This document shows positions 10,967 through 21,677 of a DNA stretch of 38,535 bases, piece by piece (the first letter of the stretch is position 1; the number at the start of each line of letters is the position of its first letter). The stretch is taken from NCBI GenBank assembly GCA_964058805.1, contig CAXKVV010000586.1, forward strand, positions 1 to 38,535, given 5' to 3'. The notes below the pieces were generated by a model. That model was not told where the DNA came from. It ran no database searches and saw only the letters and a list, made by a program, of their open reading frames with translations. This DNA is from Schoenoplectus triqueter (taxonomy: Eukaryota; Streptophyta; Magnoliopsida; Poales; Cyperaceae). Both the position numbers and the translations under genes were made by a program.

Positions 10967-11881
10967 TTCAAAGCAAATGATTTAATCACACCAAACATTC
11001 CTCCTTTCAACAGATCTTATCACATCTTCCCCTTTTTTTTTCCCTTTTATCAAACAACCTGCGAAAGCTGTTAAATTATAAAATATATACAAGTAAAGAT
11101 CTGCTTTTTCCCTAACAACACCTTTTGGTTTCTTTGTTTGAAGTCCTATACTGTTCTAGGCTTTTTAATTTCCTATTCATAAACAGAGGGTTCTTAGGTT
11201 TTTCACATGGGTTGGAGAACAAAAGCTTTGTCCAAGTCTTTCTACTATGCATGCGAGAACTGAGCAGCATGTTAGATGCAGGGCTAAAGGACATGGTCCC
11301 AAAAGTAATCAAGTTCATTTCATAACCTAACTAATATCAATTTTTGGATCAATATTCATATTTTGTATTTATTTATCATTTTTCTATCAGCGATTGGCAG
11401 GTATATCTACTTTTTTGCAAATAGTGTTTATGCCTTTTTATTGTTAATTTGTTGTATATCCAGCAGTATCTGAAAGTAGAATTCTAATAAAATGAAAATT
11501 TATAAAATAGGATAATATTCTAGTGGCAATTAATCTACGTCAATTTTTAACATTAAGACCGTGAGTCTTGATTTGACAGCCTCTAAAAACTTATCCAGAG
11601 ACCGTATCCACACCTTAAATTGGTGCAAACAGACTAATAAAAACATTTATGAAATAAATGAAACCATAAGTTAAAGCAATCTTTAAAGGCATACAAAAAC
11701 ATCATTTGTTGAACCAAAAACCGATTAAAAAAAAGCTCGCAAATATTTGGAATTATAAACCGAAATAAAAGTTGAAAATTACTTGGCACAGAAAATCTCA
11801 AGGTCTGCATGGGGTCTGACATGTCGAACCCAAATGCCAAGCTTTTCTCTTTTTTTTATTGATGGCACTAGAGGTGTTGCC
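10967..11881. other. Intergenic, no gene recognised
   Basis: Overlapping short ORFs on both strands at 11112-11325 have no recognisable motif. The patch at about 11140-11320 is less AT-rich than its surroundings but I cannot assign it. Confidence 0.45.
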
Positions 11882-12488
11882 GTGTTGAGTAGGGATGTTA
11901 ATAAAGTCTATGGTCCGTCCGATTTATCTGAATTTGTTCAATTTGACGGCCGATTCATCCGGTCCGGAGGTCAAATGGGTAATGTCGGGTCGGGTCAAAG
12001 GACGGGCCGGAACAGTATGGGTTTAGAGTGAAACCCGCTCGTCCGATTCGTAATATTAATAACATGTAAAATTTATTTATATGTATTATGTATAATTGAG
12101 TATTTGAGTTGGTGCAAATATTTAATAATTTTTAGACTTAAAAAAACTTATACTATATGATAGTGTAAATATTTAATAATATTTTAGTTTAAATACAATA
12201 ATCATTCTCTAAAGATATAATATTAAGAAGAGAGAAATTGTTAAATAAAGAAATTATTAATTAATTATGTAATAATTTAATTAAAAAAATATAGCAATAA
12301 AATATCATTGACAAAGTTGAACCGGGACGGATACAGGCGAGTAGGCCCGTCAAACATCATGGACGGGCCGGATCATCAAATTTAAGTCTGGAGATAAAGG
12401 TCGGGCTAAGAATTTTAAAAAACGGACCGGGCTCTGAGTTTGATATAAACCCGACCCGGCCCGGTCCATTGTCACCCCTAGTGTTGAG
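11882..12488. mobile_element. hAT-type MITE with perfect 8-bp target duplication
   Basis: GTGTTGAG at 11882-11889 recurs at 12481-12488 around a 591-bp element (11890-12480). It begins TAGGGATGTTAATA and ends CCATTGTCACCCCTA (inverse TAGGGGTGACAATGG). The interior repeats GGTCGGGTCGGG and GACCCGGCCCGG words at the two sides of an AT-rich core. It is the same structural class as 7792-8249 but too different to be a simple copy. Short ORFs inside it are incidental. Confidence 0.85.
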
Positions 12489-12538
12489 TAACCTTTGAAA
12501 TAGCTTGGTACCAGCCCATTCCGAGAGCCGGTACAAAA

Positions 12539-12540
<2 letters not shown>

Positions 12541-12578
<38 letters not shown>
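12541..12578. repeat. (AT)n(AC)n compound microsatellite
   Basis: About 14 AT units run directly into five AC units, 50 bases downstream of the hAT MITE. The two short minus-strand ORFs through it are artefacts. Confidence 0.95.
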
Positions 12579-13479
12579 CTTTGCCAGAGATTAAAACGAA
12601 AATGTTCATGAAGTAAGGTTTGGACAGCCAGACTGGATCTTGAGTGCTCGGTTTTGGGGGAAATTATAAATAAATAAAAAAGAAAAATAAATGAAATAAA
12701 GGATATATGGGCTCTGTGTGGGCTGTTTTAAGTAGTAACTTGGAACTTCATCCCTACTGGTAAACGGGATTTTGAAATATAGGGTACAATTGCTTAAAAA
12801 AAAACAAATGTTGGGATCAAATTAAGAAAATTGGTGTATAATTCGTTACCAGAAACTTAAAAAGGTTATAACGAAAATACCCCAAAAAACCACATTGAAA
12901 ATATCCACCTCCAAACTAAAATGTTGGCAGTCTCTGTCAATATTTCAAAAAAAAAAAACACTAAAACATTTGTGGATTTTTGTTGTGGTCTTTCGAGCCC
13001 ACTAGTGACTAGGTGAGGTGTTAAGTAGAGAATTAAGAAATTGGTTTTGCCTCGGAAGGTAGGTAATCAGAAGTTCACTGTCTCTTTCTACGTCAAGCAA
13101 TTTCCAGATGGGATTAATTTTGCTGTTCTAATTATTTCTAGGGATACATGAATATTTCTTATGTAATTTTTGAAGTTCATGTGCTGCTTGGTGCTTGGAT
13201 TTTCGTTATTTTTGTTTTTCAAGATGAATACCTTGAACCAACTTTAGTTTATCATCATCTCATATGAAACTGCAAAATTTCAAATGTCTTTAAAGTTTTA
13301 GTTGTAATATCATTAAAATTTCCATGCCTGTATTCTACTTGTGCCTTTAAAGTTTTTACTGTTCAAAATTAAATCCCTGATAAAGACAAATTGAAGTGGA
13401 CCCATGTCAGAAACAAAGTAAAAGAGGAAAACTAACATATGTAAAAATAGAAAAATAAAACTAGGATGTACTGGTGTCC
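12579..13479. other. Intergenic, nothing recognised
   Basis: AT-rich sequence with several A-runs. No ORF, RNA gene or clear repeat was seen. Confidence 0.5.
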
Positions 13480-13900
13480 GGATTGAAGTCATTTAGGTCA
13501 GCTTTTTTTCGGATCTTGATCTATTTGGATCAAACACCGGTCAATTTAATTTTCTAAAATCAAATCATGTGAGTATGTCGAGTCGAGTCAAGTCAGATTT
13601 TGCTATTGCGTGGCAATTGAGCGGATCGGAGTGGGCTTGAGTCCGGTTACGTTAGTTTGAACATGGAATAATGTCAAATAATAGATTGTATCGGATTTTG
13701 AACCATCTAGTTTTGATTTTTTTTAATTTTGGATTAATTAGATTAGATCGAATTTCAAATCATCTAATGTCGGGTTTTTTAGATTTCAAGACAATTTAGT
13801 ATTTTGAGATTTGAGTTAGCACGAATCTTGAAGTGATCGAACGGATCACATACTGCGCTGCACGGTGTTGCGCGACAGCGGATCTGATTCCAGTTTTAAG
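13480..13900. repeat. Unclassified GTCGAGTC/GGATCGG-rich repeat
   Basis: Words such as GTCGAGTCGAGTCAAGTC, GAGCGGATCGGAG and TCGGATTTTGAACCATCTAG are scattered over about 400 bp, as in the MITEs at 7792 and 11890. No termini or flanking duplication were found, so this may be a decayed relative. Confidence 0.3.
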
Positions 13901-15566
13901 CGGTCCACCAAACTTAGCTAGCTCATATAACACTGCATGCATTCGGCCTAGAAAACTTGAAAGATAGAGCAAAGTTGCAGCGTATAATCCTTGTTTACGT
14001 ATTATTTTATCGAGAAAATTATAAGTAGAGAAATAAGCTTCTTTTTCAGGAGGCGTGCAGAAATGTCTTGAGATATTAAATTTATTTATTTGTCATATAT
14101 GTGTGTGTGAAGGAAAGAGCAACGCTGATATCCCCCAAATATATCCGGGGCAGGCCTAGAAACTTCATGGACCCAATTTCAAAAAAAATAATTTCATGGG
14201 CCTGGTAGGTAATCTCCTGGCTGACTTCTAATTAACTAGTTAGATACCTGTAGCGGTCATTTATTTCAATACAGTATCATAAATTTAGATACGATGTGAA
14301 GATTTCCACTATAGAATTAAAACTGTATAAAAATTAATTTTGAGCTTCATGAATAGGTTATCTTGTACCAATATTTTTCTTTAGTTTGATTTATTTTAGC
14401 GGTATACTTGCATCAATATTTGTTTCCTATTATGTGGACTTGTGGAGGATTTTATAGAGACGACAAAACATTAAACCCGACAAGCATGAAAGTCTGATTC
14501 AAATTTTTCCACTCCTACAAAATTTCACAATATAAGGAAAATCATAATAGTAGTAAATTTAAAATTAATATTGTTCCTAACAGAAATGACTTTTCAAAAG
14601 TTGCTAAATATGATGCCGCGCTAAAGACAAATTAATTGCATTGCATTCTAAATATGTGGCCAACTCGTTTTTTTATTGAGAAAAAGCCCATAAGTACAAT
14701 TTCATTATTACCAACAAAAAAAATAATAGCGGAGTGAAAATATGTTCAAAATCCTCCTAATAATGCTATATAAAAAATCTCCTAATAATGCACGATTTCA
14801 AATATAATGATTCAAATATCCAAATTAGCAACTCTCTCAAATATATAAAATACATTCCAAAAAAAAACTCGTTGCTTGTGCAGAAATCTAGGTCGGATCA
14901 TATCAAGCTCTTCTTTGCTCCAAAAAAGATTCTATGATGAAAAGCAATTTCAAGAATGATGAAAAATGCTTCATCTCTTAACATAAAGATCTGAAATTTA
15001 AGTGCATCATGTAGGATTAGAACTTACAATCTAGCAGCTACCTGGATTAGAAAATAATTAAATAAGATCAAATAAAAAAAACTGACCTCATTTGGAATTG
15101 TCACTTGAATTGGTTTATATTGATGGACAGAACTTTATAAGCTGTCAGAAGAAATAGCATAAGCACAAAGAGCTCTAAGATTCATAGGAGATATTAAAAC
15201 TAAATCTTGAGCATCTAGATTTGAACAATCCTAACAATACCAGCCCATCATGCCGTAAACTTGGATAAAACCATAAAAAAAGCAAAGGAAGGCAAAGGTA
15301 TATAACCTTGGAGCCAACAGTGAATATCAGGACGAAAAATCTGAAATTTAAGATGAATCAAATATCAACAAAATCAAGATATCAAACATACTGAATAGGA
15401 AAACAATGAATTCCAAAAATGTCCGTCAATTACTCAATTATCCTTTTAAGAGGCAAAGCATTTATTTATTTTTCATAAATATCTTGATTTTCTGCAAAAA
15501 AAAAATGAGAAAAAAGGAAGATCAATCAATCAAATAGGAAGAAAATAATAATTGAAATTCTACTAA
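13901..15566. other. Intergenic, no gene recognised
   Basis: About 1.7 kb of AT-rich sequence. The part from 14860 to 15420 is somewhat more complex and on the minus strand faintly resembles decayed transposon sequence, but I could not follow a protein in any frame. Confidence 0.4.
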
Positions 15567-15824
15567 ATCTTGTTATTACACTTAATATCTTCTTTGATTT
15601 GTCGATTTGCAAAACAATCTTGAATTTTACAATTTGCCTTGTTTGAGTTTTGTGCAGGGATTAACATGCAAATTGACTAGTGCACAAGAACCAAGACTAG
15701 TGCTGGGATATATGAGCTTAATCAAGACTGTATTAGGCTTAGGTTTAGTTAGATTCAAACTGGGTTGAATTGGTCAAGATAAATTGAGCTTAAACAACAA
15801 GAAAATTGCATCTGCCCATTGAAT

Positions 15825-16056
15825 CGTTATAACGATTTAGTAAACGTTATAACGGTTCATCTTAATATTCAAAAATATTCTAAGGCAGAAATATTCTAAA
15901 AGAAACCAGAGTGTATCGTTATGTCACGATTCAGTAATCGTTATAACGATTTGGGAAACGTATAACGATTTGATAAATCGTCATAACGTTTCAGCTCAGT
16001 TGATTCAACGGCTATTCTTTCTAAACCGTTATAACGATTCGTAAACCGTTATAACG
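15825..16056. repeat. CGTTATAACG palindrome array within the LTR
   Basis: Five exact CGTTATAACG palindromes (15825, 15845, 15939, 16027, 16047) and two near copies (ACGTATAACG, CGTCATAACG) lie within 232 bp, usually embedded as AATCGTTATAACGATT or AACCGTTATAACGGTT. Their position in U3 suggests enhancer-like repeats. Confidence 0.85.
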
Positions 16057-16335
16057 GTTCAAGCCGAAAAAGGGTTTCTTCAGGAAATCTATTTTAAAAG
16101 GATAATCTCTCTCACTGAAGGTGTATCTGATAGAGTTAAGTGAACTAATCTAGCTAAATCAATACTCCAGAGAGCTTACTAGCCATATACAAAGTGAGAG
16201 AGATAATTCAATAGATTGATACACTCAATTAGCCAAATCTTTGTTCAAGCTCAATCTTGCTTCTCTCTATTCTTCCAACTTGATCCTTCATGATCTTCTT
16301 GAAAACATTCTTTTGAGCTGTAGTGCTCACCTTTT

Positions 16336-16431
16336 CTTGAGTGTGTTGTCACTCACCTTTCTTTTGAGTGTGTTGTCACTCACCTTTTTGAATGTGTTGT
16401 CACTCACCTTTTTGAGTGTGTTGTCACTCTT
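16336..16431 (+). repeat. 24-27-bp tandem repeat, four copies
   Basis: Four head-to-tail copies of a unit built on TTGAGTGTGTTGTCACTCAC. The first is 27 bp and the later ones 24 bp, the last incomplete. The unit is itself a small dyad (GAGTG...CACTC). It lies inside the proposed LTR just before R/U5. Confidence 0.9.
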
Positions 16432-16783
16432 GTTACCGATATGCTTGGCAGCCCATTTTTGTAAGGGACCAAGTTCTACAAGTGTAAAAACCCTTTTTAA
16501 ATATATCGGCTCAACCTCAATTGTTAGAGGTTGAGGGTCCCGGAGACGTAGGCATTGTTGAAGCCGAACTCCGTTACATCTTGTGTTCTTACTTTATCTT
16601 TACTTTCTTTTCTCACGTTTCTTTGATTGCTATATTCTTGTGAGAATTGAATTATTTTAAATCGTATTCCGCTGCCATTACACTTGAACATTAAGCCCCA
16701 AACCGGTTTATACATTTCTACCTTAGGTTCTTTACATTCTTGCACCTTCTTGACCTTTCAATACCACCATCCTAGGGCTAACA

Positions 16784-17084
16784 ATCTTTATCACTTGTAA
16801 TGGAAATAAAAACATATCAGTATAAAAGTCCTTGCACTAATCAATAATCATGAAAAAAGTAGAAATTATAATTTGGCCTCTTTTCCCAAAATAGATTTTC
16901 AAGTGCCTTTAAGTTTGTATACATTGTGTGACCCATTTCAAATAAGTACATCATACTACTATTGTTCGGCCAAAACTGAAATTGGAAATGCCATTCCTTC
17001 CCTTCAACATCTTAAATTGTCACTGACTATTGTTCAGATTATATTAACACGCATAATGATAAAATGATCTTTCTGAAGCAGTGA
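16784..17084. other. Intergenic, nothing recognised
   Basis: AT-rich sequence. A 64-codon ORF (16873-17067) shows no family resemblance. No primer-binding site or gag sequence follows the LTR. Confidence 0.45.
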
Positions 17085-17320
17085 TGTTAAAATCGTACGA
17101 TTCAATATCTTTTCGATATGAATCGTGTCGGAGACGTTGTGAATAGTCACGTATCGTTTGCGATTCACGATTCGTATCGCAATTCACCCCAGGGTCCGCA
17201 CGGGAGTCTGCACGGAATAGTTGAAAAATAGTCTCTCGGGTTTAGGCCGCATGCGGCCCTGTGCAGGGTCCGCACGGGGGGCCGCACAGAGCTCCAGATG
17301 GCCTGAAAAGTCTGTATTTT
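17085..17320. repeat. Unclassified repeat with GC-rich core
   Basis: The left part is an alternation of ATCGTACGATTC, GAATCGTGTC and GATTCACGATTCGTATCG words. The right part (17190-17290) is much more GC-rich than anything nearby and carries AGGGTCCGCACGGG twice, GGCCGCATGCGGCC once and GGGGCCGCACAG once. It looks like part of an LTR or other repeat rather than a gene. The minus-strand ORF through it (17184-17369) has no known domain. Confidence 0.4.
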
Positions 17321-17513
17321 CACAGTTTCTCATATGTTCCCTCTCCAAATCACTTATAATTTGATCCATTTCTCCTCATGCATTAAACATCAAATATTAG
17401 ACAGTAAATTAATTTTTAACCCTATTTTAATGAAATTAAAGCATTTTGGTCAAATTTTCTAAGTTTTAACCCTATAAATTTCTCAAATAATTATATATCA
17501 ATTTGGCTCTTAT

Positions 17514-17682
17514 CAGGACTATCAAATGATAATGAAATTATATAATATTTGAAACACTATCAATCTATAAGTAAAAAAAATATCTATCATTTTTTTCAAT
17601 TTTAAGATTTATTTTGTATTTATTAAGAAGTCCATTGTCAAGATTGTAAAAATAACCCATTGTCAAGTGATCATCACCCTAT
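17514..17682. mobile_element. Right half of a MITE of the 4372 family
   Basis: GGACTATCAAATGATAATGA, TATCAATCTATAAGTA and CCATTGTCAAGATTGTAAAA, then AACCCATTGTCAAGTGATCA, follow the order of the right arm of 4372-4745. The left arm is missing. Confidence 0.6.
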
Positions 17683-17687
17683 TATAA

Positions 17688-17975
17688 TGGGAGGGATCAT
17701 TGACAATGGGTTATTATGATAATTTTAATAATGAACTTTTTAAAAATATATAAATATGAAAAAATAAAAAATTATAGATATATTCTTCTATTTATAGATC
17801 TATAGTTAAATTTCATGTAATTTCATTATTGTTTTAGTTCACCAAAGATTATCAAGATTTTATATAATTTATAATGATTCTTATTTCATGAACTTTGATG
17901 GACTATCAAATAATAATAAAATGTATGAAATTTAAAACGCTATCAATAAGTAGAAGAACATATCTATAATTTAAA
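17688..17975. mobile_element. MITE of the 4372 family, right end missing
   Basis: It starts TGGGAGGGATCATTGACAAT, continues GGGTTATTATGATAATTTTA and then the dyad centre (TTTGATGGACTATCAAATAA). It stops after AACATATCTATAATTT without the terminal CCATTGTCA...GATCCC part. It begins only six bases after the preceding half copy. Confidence 0.6.
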
Positions 17976-18179
17976 ACGCTATCATGATTTTTTTTGTTTA
18001 TCAATAACTGCATGCATTACGTGGCGGCTGTATACATCATTTTTTTTATCATTTTAAATGGTAATGTTCAACTTTTCTTTAATGTAATTTTTTTATTGAA
18101 TATATTTAAATTTTATATTTCTAATTATTATTCAAAATTTTGTCTTGTCGGGTCAAAATCTAAATTATGACTATAATAA

Positions 18180-18209
18180 CAATAATAATAATAATAATAA
18201 TAATAATAA
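18180..18209. repeat. (AAT)10 microsatellite
   Basis: Uninterrupted trinucleotide run of AAT/TAA. Confidence 0.9.
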
Positions 18210-18317
18210 GGCAAATAGAGGTATGTTGGAATTCATTTCGACTGTTCGGGTACGAACACCCATATTATTGGACCAGCTACATTAATTAGCATTAGATTAT
18301 TCGAAGTGGCCAAAACC

Positions 18318-18510
18318 AGAGACAGAGAGGAGGCAGACGAATAGAGGCCTAGCCTCCCAACATTTAAAAAATTAAATTAAATTAAATAATTATTGAATAC
18401 TTTTAATAATATAATATATTTTCGGTGCTCCGTGCCTTAAAAAAAATCTTTCGATGAACTCTATTAATTGTCTTTCGACCTCCATTCAAAATTTTGGTTC
18501 TGCTCCGAGT
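18318..18510. mobile_element. Possible hAT-Tip100-like MITE remnant
   Basis: The left part CAGAGACAGAGAGGAGGCAG, then GAGGCCTAGCCTCCC, and the right part GACCTCCATTCAAAATTTTG, then GTTCTGCTCCG, resemble the layout of Tip100-type non-autonomous elements around an AT-rich core. The ends are degraded and no target duplication was found. Confidence 0.3.
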
Positions 18511-18950
18511 CCCGACCAAGGCAGCTTCATTTCTTCCCAAAGAAAATCTAAGCAAACAAATCTATAGAGCGGTGGAGAAGAGAAAAATAGTGGTGGCCAA
18601 CTTGTATGGAGACAACGAGACATGAATATGAAAATTATAAGGAAAGGAATGAAAGAACCCGGCTTATTAGCTGGAATTATTGACCCACTTTCCCACTTGA
18701 TTTAAACACACAAACTGTAACCCAAACTTTTTTCCGAGAAAAGGACCCAACACAATCAATCAAGCCCCACACATACTGCTATCATCCTCAAATATCTGTG
18801 ACCGATACCTATGTAGTATATAGTACGGTCAATGTCAATCCCTCCTAATCTTCATCAATATCATTTTAATCATTGATCATTTATCAGCGGTTTAACTCCG
18901 TCAGATGGAAACATCACAGAATCACTAGAAAGAAGAGTCACAAAGGATCT
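18511..18950. other. Intergenic, nothing recognised
   Basis: Moderately AT-rich sequence leading into the ACGT cluster. No coding region was recognised. Confidence 0.45.
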
Positions 18951-19023
18951 CAACGACAAGTTGCTGTCATCTGACTGGCATGTGCCAGTGCCAATGGCTG
19001 CCACTAGCCTGTAGGTACTCGAC

Positions 19024-19128
19024 ACGTATCCCCCAAATATCCTCAGAATGGATCCGGTGTCAGAGTACGTGACGTGTCTCTCTGCTTATCCAAAAACCGC
19101 ATCTTTCCAAGCCGCTTCTTGACACGTG
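19024..19128. promoter_or_regulatory. Cluster of four ACGT-core (bZIP-type) motifs
   Basis: ACGT cores occur at 19024, 19067, 19072 and 19124, in the contexts GACACGTATC, AGTACGTGACGTGTC and GACACGTGTT. The last contains a G-box CACGTG (19123-19128). The surrounding 200 bp are less AT-rich than the rest of the region, like a promoter or enhancer, but no gene follows directly. The nearest downstream gene is the AFP-type gene 5.2 kb away. Confidence 0.45.
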
Positions 19129-19477
19129 TTGCCTTTACCTCAAAGGAAGAGCAAAATATTTATGAGCTTTACGAAACCCTCTTATTTTCTTCCTTCTGTT
19201 GATGTGTGTTATATACGCTATCTGTTTTACCATTTTTCAGTGACTAAATTTCAGTTTTACAACAATATTTATGTAATTGTTCTGATGTGGACAGTAACAG
19301 GGACTTATGAAAACTATAATACATATAAAATGACTTAAATTTTATATTAGTGGACGAAAAGAATTCATTTGTCATTCTACTAAGAATTATTTTAAAATAT
19401 TCTTTTCAAAAAATATATATATATACTCAAAAACTAGTCTTTGAAAAAGGATAAATTTTTAATGGGATTGACCAACT

Positions 19478-20328
19478 GTCTCCAATAAAAATCTCTCAAG
19501 ATTTTTCTTCAAACTAATATAAACCTTGAGCAATTAAGAACTATAAACCTATCAATTAAAAATAGAACAACAATCATTCTCGTGAATGAAATAGTGTCAT
19601 AATCTTTTTTGTGCATTTAACACATTTTTAATGTACAAAGGGTTCATATCAGTTGAATTTCAGGGATTTATAGCAATTAAATTTGTAGGATTTATAACAC
19701 TTATGTTCTAGGGTTTATAGCACTTGTTCGGAGGTTTATGCATTCAATTTTCAGGATTTTTTACTAGTTCAGTTTTAGTGTTTGTACTGATCAAATTTCA
19801 AGGATTTATACCAGTCAAATTTCAGAGGTTTATAACACTCAATTTTAGATATTTATAGCACTCAATTTCATAGATTTATATCCATTTAATTTTCAAGTTT
19901 ATACAGAAACGTTATAAACCCTTGAAATTTAACAAACATAAAACCATGAAAATTAAACTAATATAAACCTCGGAAACTAATTGGTATAAAATCACAAAAT
20001 TGAGTGTAATAAATCATTGAAATTTGATTGGTATAAATCCTGAAAACTAAACTAGTATAAAATCCTGAAAATTGAATTGATATAAACCTCTGATAAAGTG
20101 TTATAAACCCCTGAATTCAGCGACATAAGCCTAAAATTCAACTGGTATAAACCCCTTGAAATTATGCATTTTTTACATTTAAAACGTACTAAATGTGCAA
20201 AATAATGGGTTAGTGATCTCTTTCATTCACGAGAATGATTTAATTTTTTATTGATGAGTTTATAATTGTTATTGTTCGGATTTATATCAATTCGGAGTAA
20301 AAATTTTGAAGAATTTTTGTCGGGATAA
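19478..20328. mobile_element. Large fold-back element with arms of tandem ~23-bp units
   Basis: About 850 bp form two inverted arms meeting near 19908. The outer parts pair, with AATCATTCTCGTGAATGAAA on the left and TTTCATTCACGAGAATGATT on the right. Inside, the left arm (about 19641-19905) is about 11 imperfect head-to-tail units of the type ATTTCAGGGATTTATAGCACT. The right arm (about 19911-20165) carries about 11 inverse units of the type GGTATAAATCCTGAAAATTGA. There is no coding capacity. Arms built of subterminal tandem repeats recall fold-back transposons. No clear target duplication was found. Confidence 0.7.
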
Positions 20329-20998
20329 GAAGATGTTCACATTTTGAATTAAAATAAATATTATTTTTTAAATTAAAGTTACGTTATTGTCAAAAAAAAT
20401 AAAGATAAATAGTGAAAAATATTTTAACATTGAAGTCATCTCATTAATATAAATAATGTCAAAGCGAGGTAAGATCGGAATATGAAATAGAATCGAATAA
20501 AATTTCCAGAGTTAAAAATAATCTCACAATTATTTTAACGTATATTTGTATATATTTTTTTCAGAAAAACATACAAATAGAAGATGAAAATTTCTTTGAA
20601 CCAAGTAGGCAAAATGCCTACCCTACTCATGTGTCCCCGTCACCAAACGACATATACGTGATAAACATGCCGAAAATAAATAAAAGGTGAAATAAGATCA
20701 GAGGAATGAAGATATAAGTGATAAGTATGGTAAAAGAAGATAAAACCTTGATATAATATAGATGTAGTTTTATTTATTTTACCGCACAATGGCAGAAGAT
20801 TTATATTTATATAGAAGACCATTTCTTAGTAACAGCACCCGCAGCGCCTGCATAAATCATCATGCTTATTTTATTTTTTTATTTTTTTTGATGAAAAAAT
20901 CATCATGCTTATTAATTGTCCATGACTCCGAAGTCCATGTGCAATGATTATAGGACGCGAAGATATTACAAAAGTAAAAGTAAAAAGAGAAAAGGACC
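20329..20998. other. Intergenic, nothing recognised
   Basis: AT-rich sequence between two mobile elements. A 60-codon minus-strand ORF (20640-20822) has no family resemblance. Confidence 0.5.
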
Positions 20999-21610
20999 AT
21001 TGCAGGGCATAAAAAAGCTTGGGCTCGTAGTTTAGCTCGGGTTCGGATCGAGCTAATTTGGCTCGAGTTAATCTTGCTCGGTAGTTAAATGAGTCGAGTT
21101 TGAGTTGGGGCCGGCTCGGCTCGTGGCTCGACTCAGTTCGAATAAAAAATAGTTTTTATAATTTTTTTTTGCCGAACTCTAATCCGATAACTCATCTCTC
21201 ACCATCTCACCATGTCAGCGGCTTAAAGACGTCTCTTGCTCGCTCGTAATTAGATTTGTATATCTGACTCAATAGTTTTTTGTTGGTCCATCCATTTAAA
21301 TTAATGCAGCGAAGATGTCATTGAAAAAATAGTTTGTTAATATATCAATTCTCATATCAATCTTTTAGATATACTAACTTTATAGTTTGTAGATGTATTA
21401 AATCTAAATATCAAATTGAGTCAACGCACATGCATTGGCTCGTGAGCCAGCTCGCGAGCTAGCTCGAATAGTAACGAGCCGAGTTTGAGCTAGGTTTTTC
21501 AGCTCGAACCGTTTCACGAGCTCGGCTCGACTCGACTCGAATTTTCATGAACCGAGCTTGAATTAAGCCCAAATCGGCTCGACTCGACTCGTTTGCAGCC
21601 TACTTGCAGG
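20999..21610. mobile_element. GCTCGA-rich DNA transposon with near-perfect 8-bp duplication
   Basis: ATTGCAGG (20999-21006) and CTTGCAGG (21603-21610) match at 7 of 8 bases and bracket a 596-bp element. The right end ...GACTCGTTTGCAGCCTA has the inverse TAGGCTGCAAACGAGTC. The left end GCATAAAAAAGCTTGGGCTC is an eroded form of it. Both flanks of the AT-rich core are dominated by GCTCGGCTCGACTCGA words. It is probably a non-autonomous hAT-type element related in composition to the one at 917-1423. Confidence 0.55.
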
Positions 21611-21677
21611 TTGCAATTTGCAGAGCAAATGATCCACGCATTAACTCCTGTAGACCGAGAGCATCTGTAACTTCCCC

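Larger units (their letters stand above)
15571..16783 (+). mobile_element. Probable Ty1/copia solo LTR
   Basis: The stretch 16521-16600 (GGTTGAGGGTCCCGGAGACG, then GTAGGCATTGTTGAAGCCGA, then TCTTGTGTTCTTACTTTATC) is the hallmark R/U5 part of plant copia LTRs. The proposed ends TGTTA (15571) and TAACA (16783) are inverse. ATCT precedes the left end and follows the right end, a 4-bp match where 5 is usual. No primer-binding site or polyprotein follows, so it is called a solo LTR. U3 contains a CGTTATAACG palindrome array and a 24-27-bp tandem repeat. The 97-codon ORF at 16241 is LTR sequence. The exact ends are moderately certain. Confidence 0.6.

Noticed and set aside
16241..16534. 97-codon plus-strand ORF with repeated LSVLSLTF
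   Set aside because: The repetition is just the 24-27-bp tandem repeat of the proposed LTR read in one frame.
16784..16830. Primer-binding site and full-length retrotransposon behind the LTR
   Set aside because: No TGGTATCAGAGC-like sequence and no gag/pol frame follow, so a solo LTR is the better reading.
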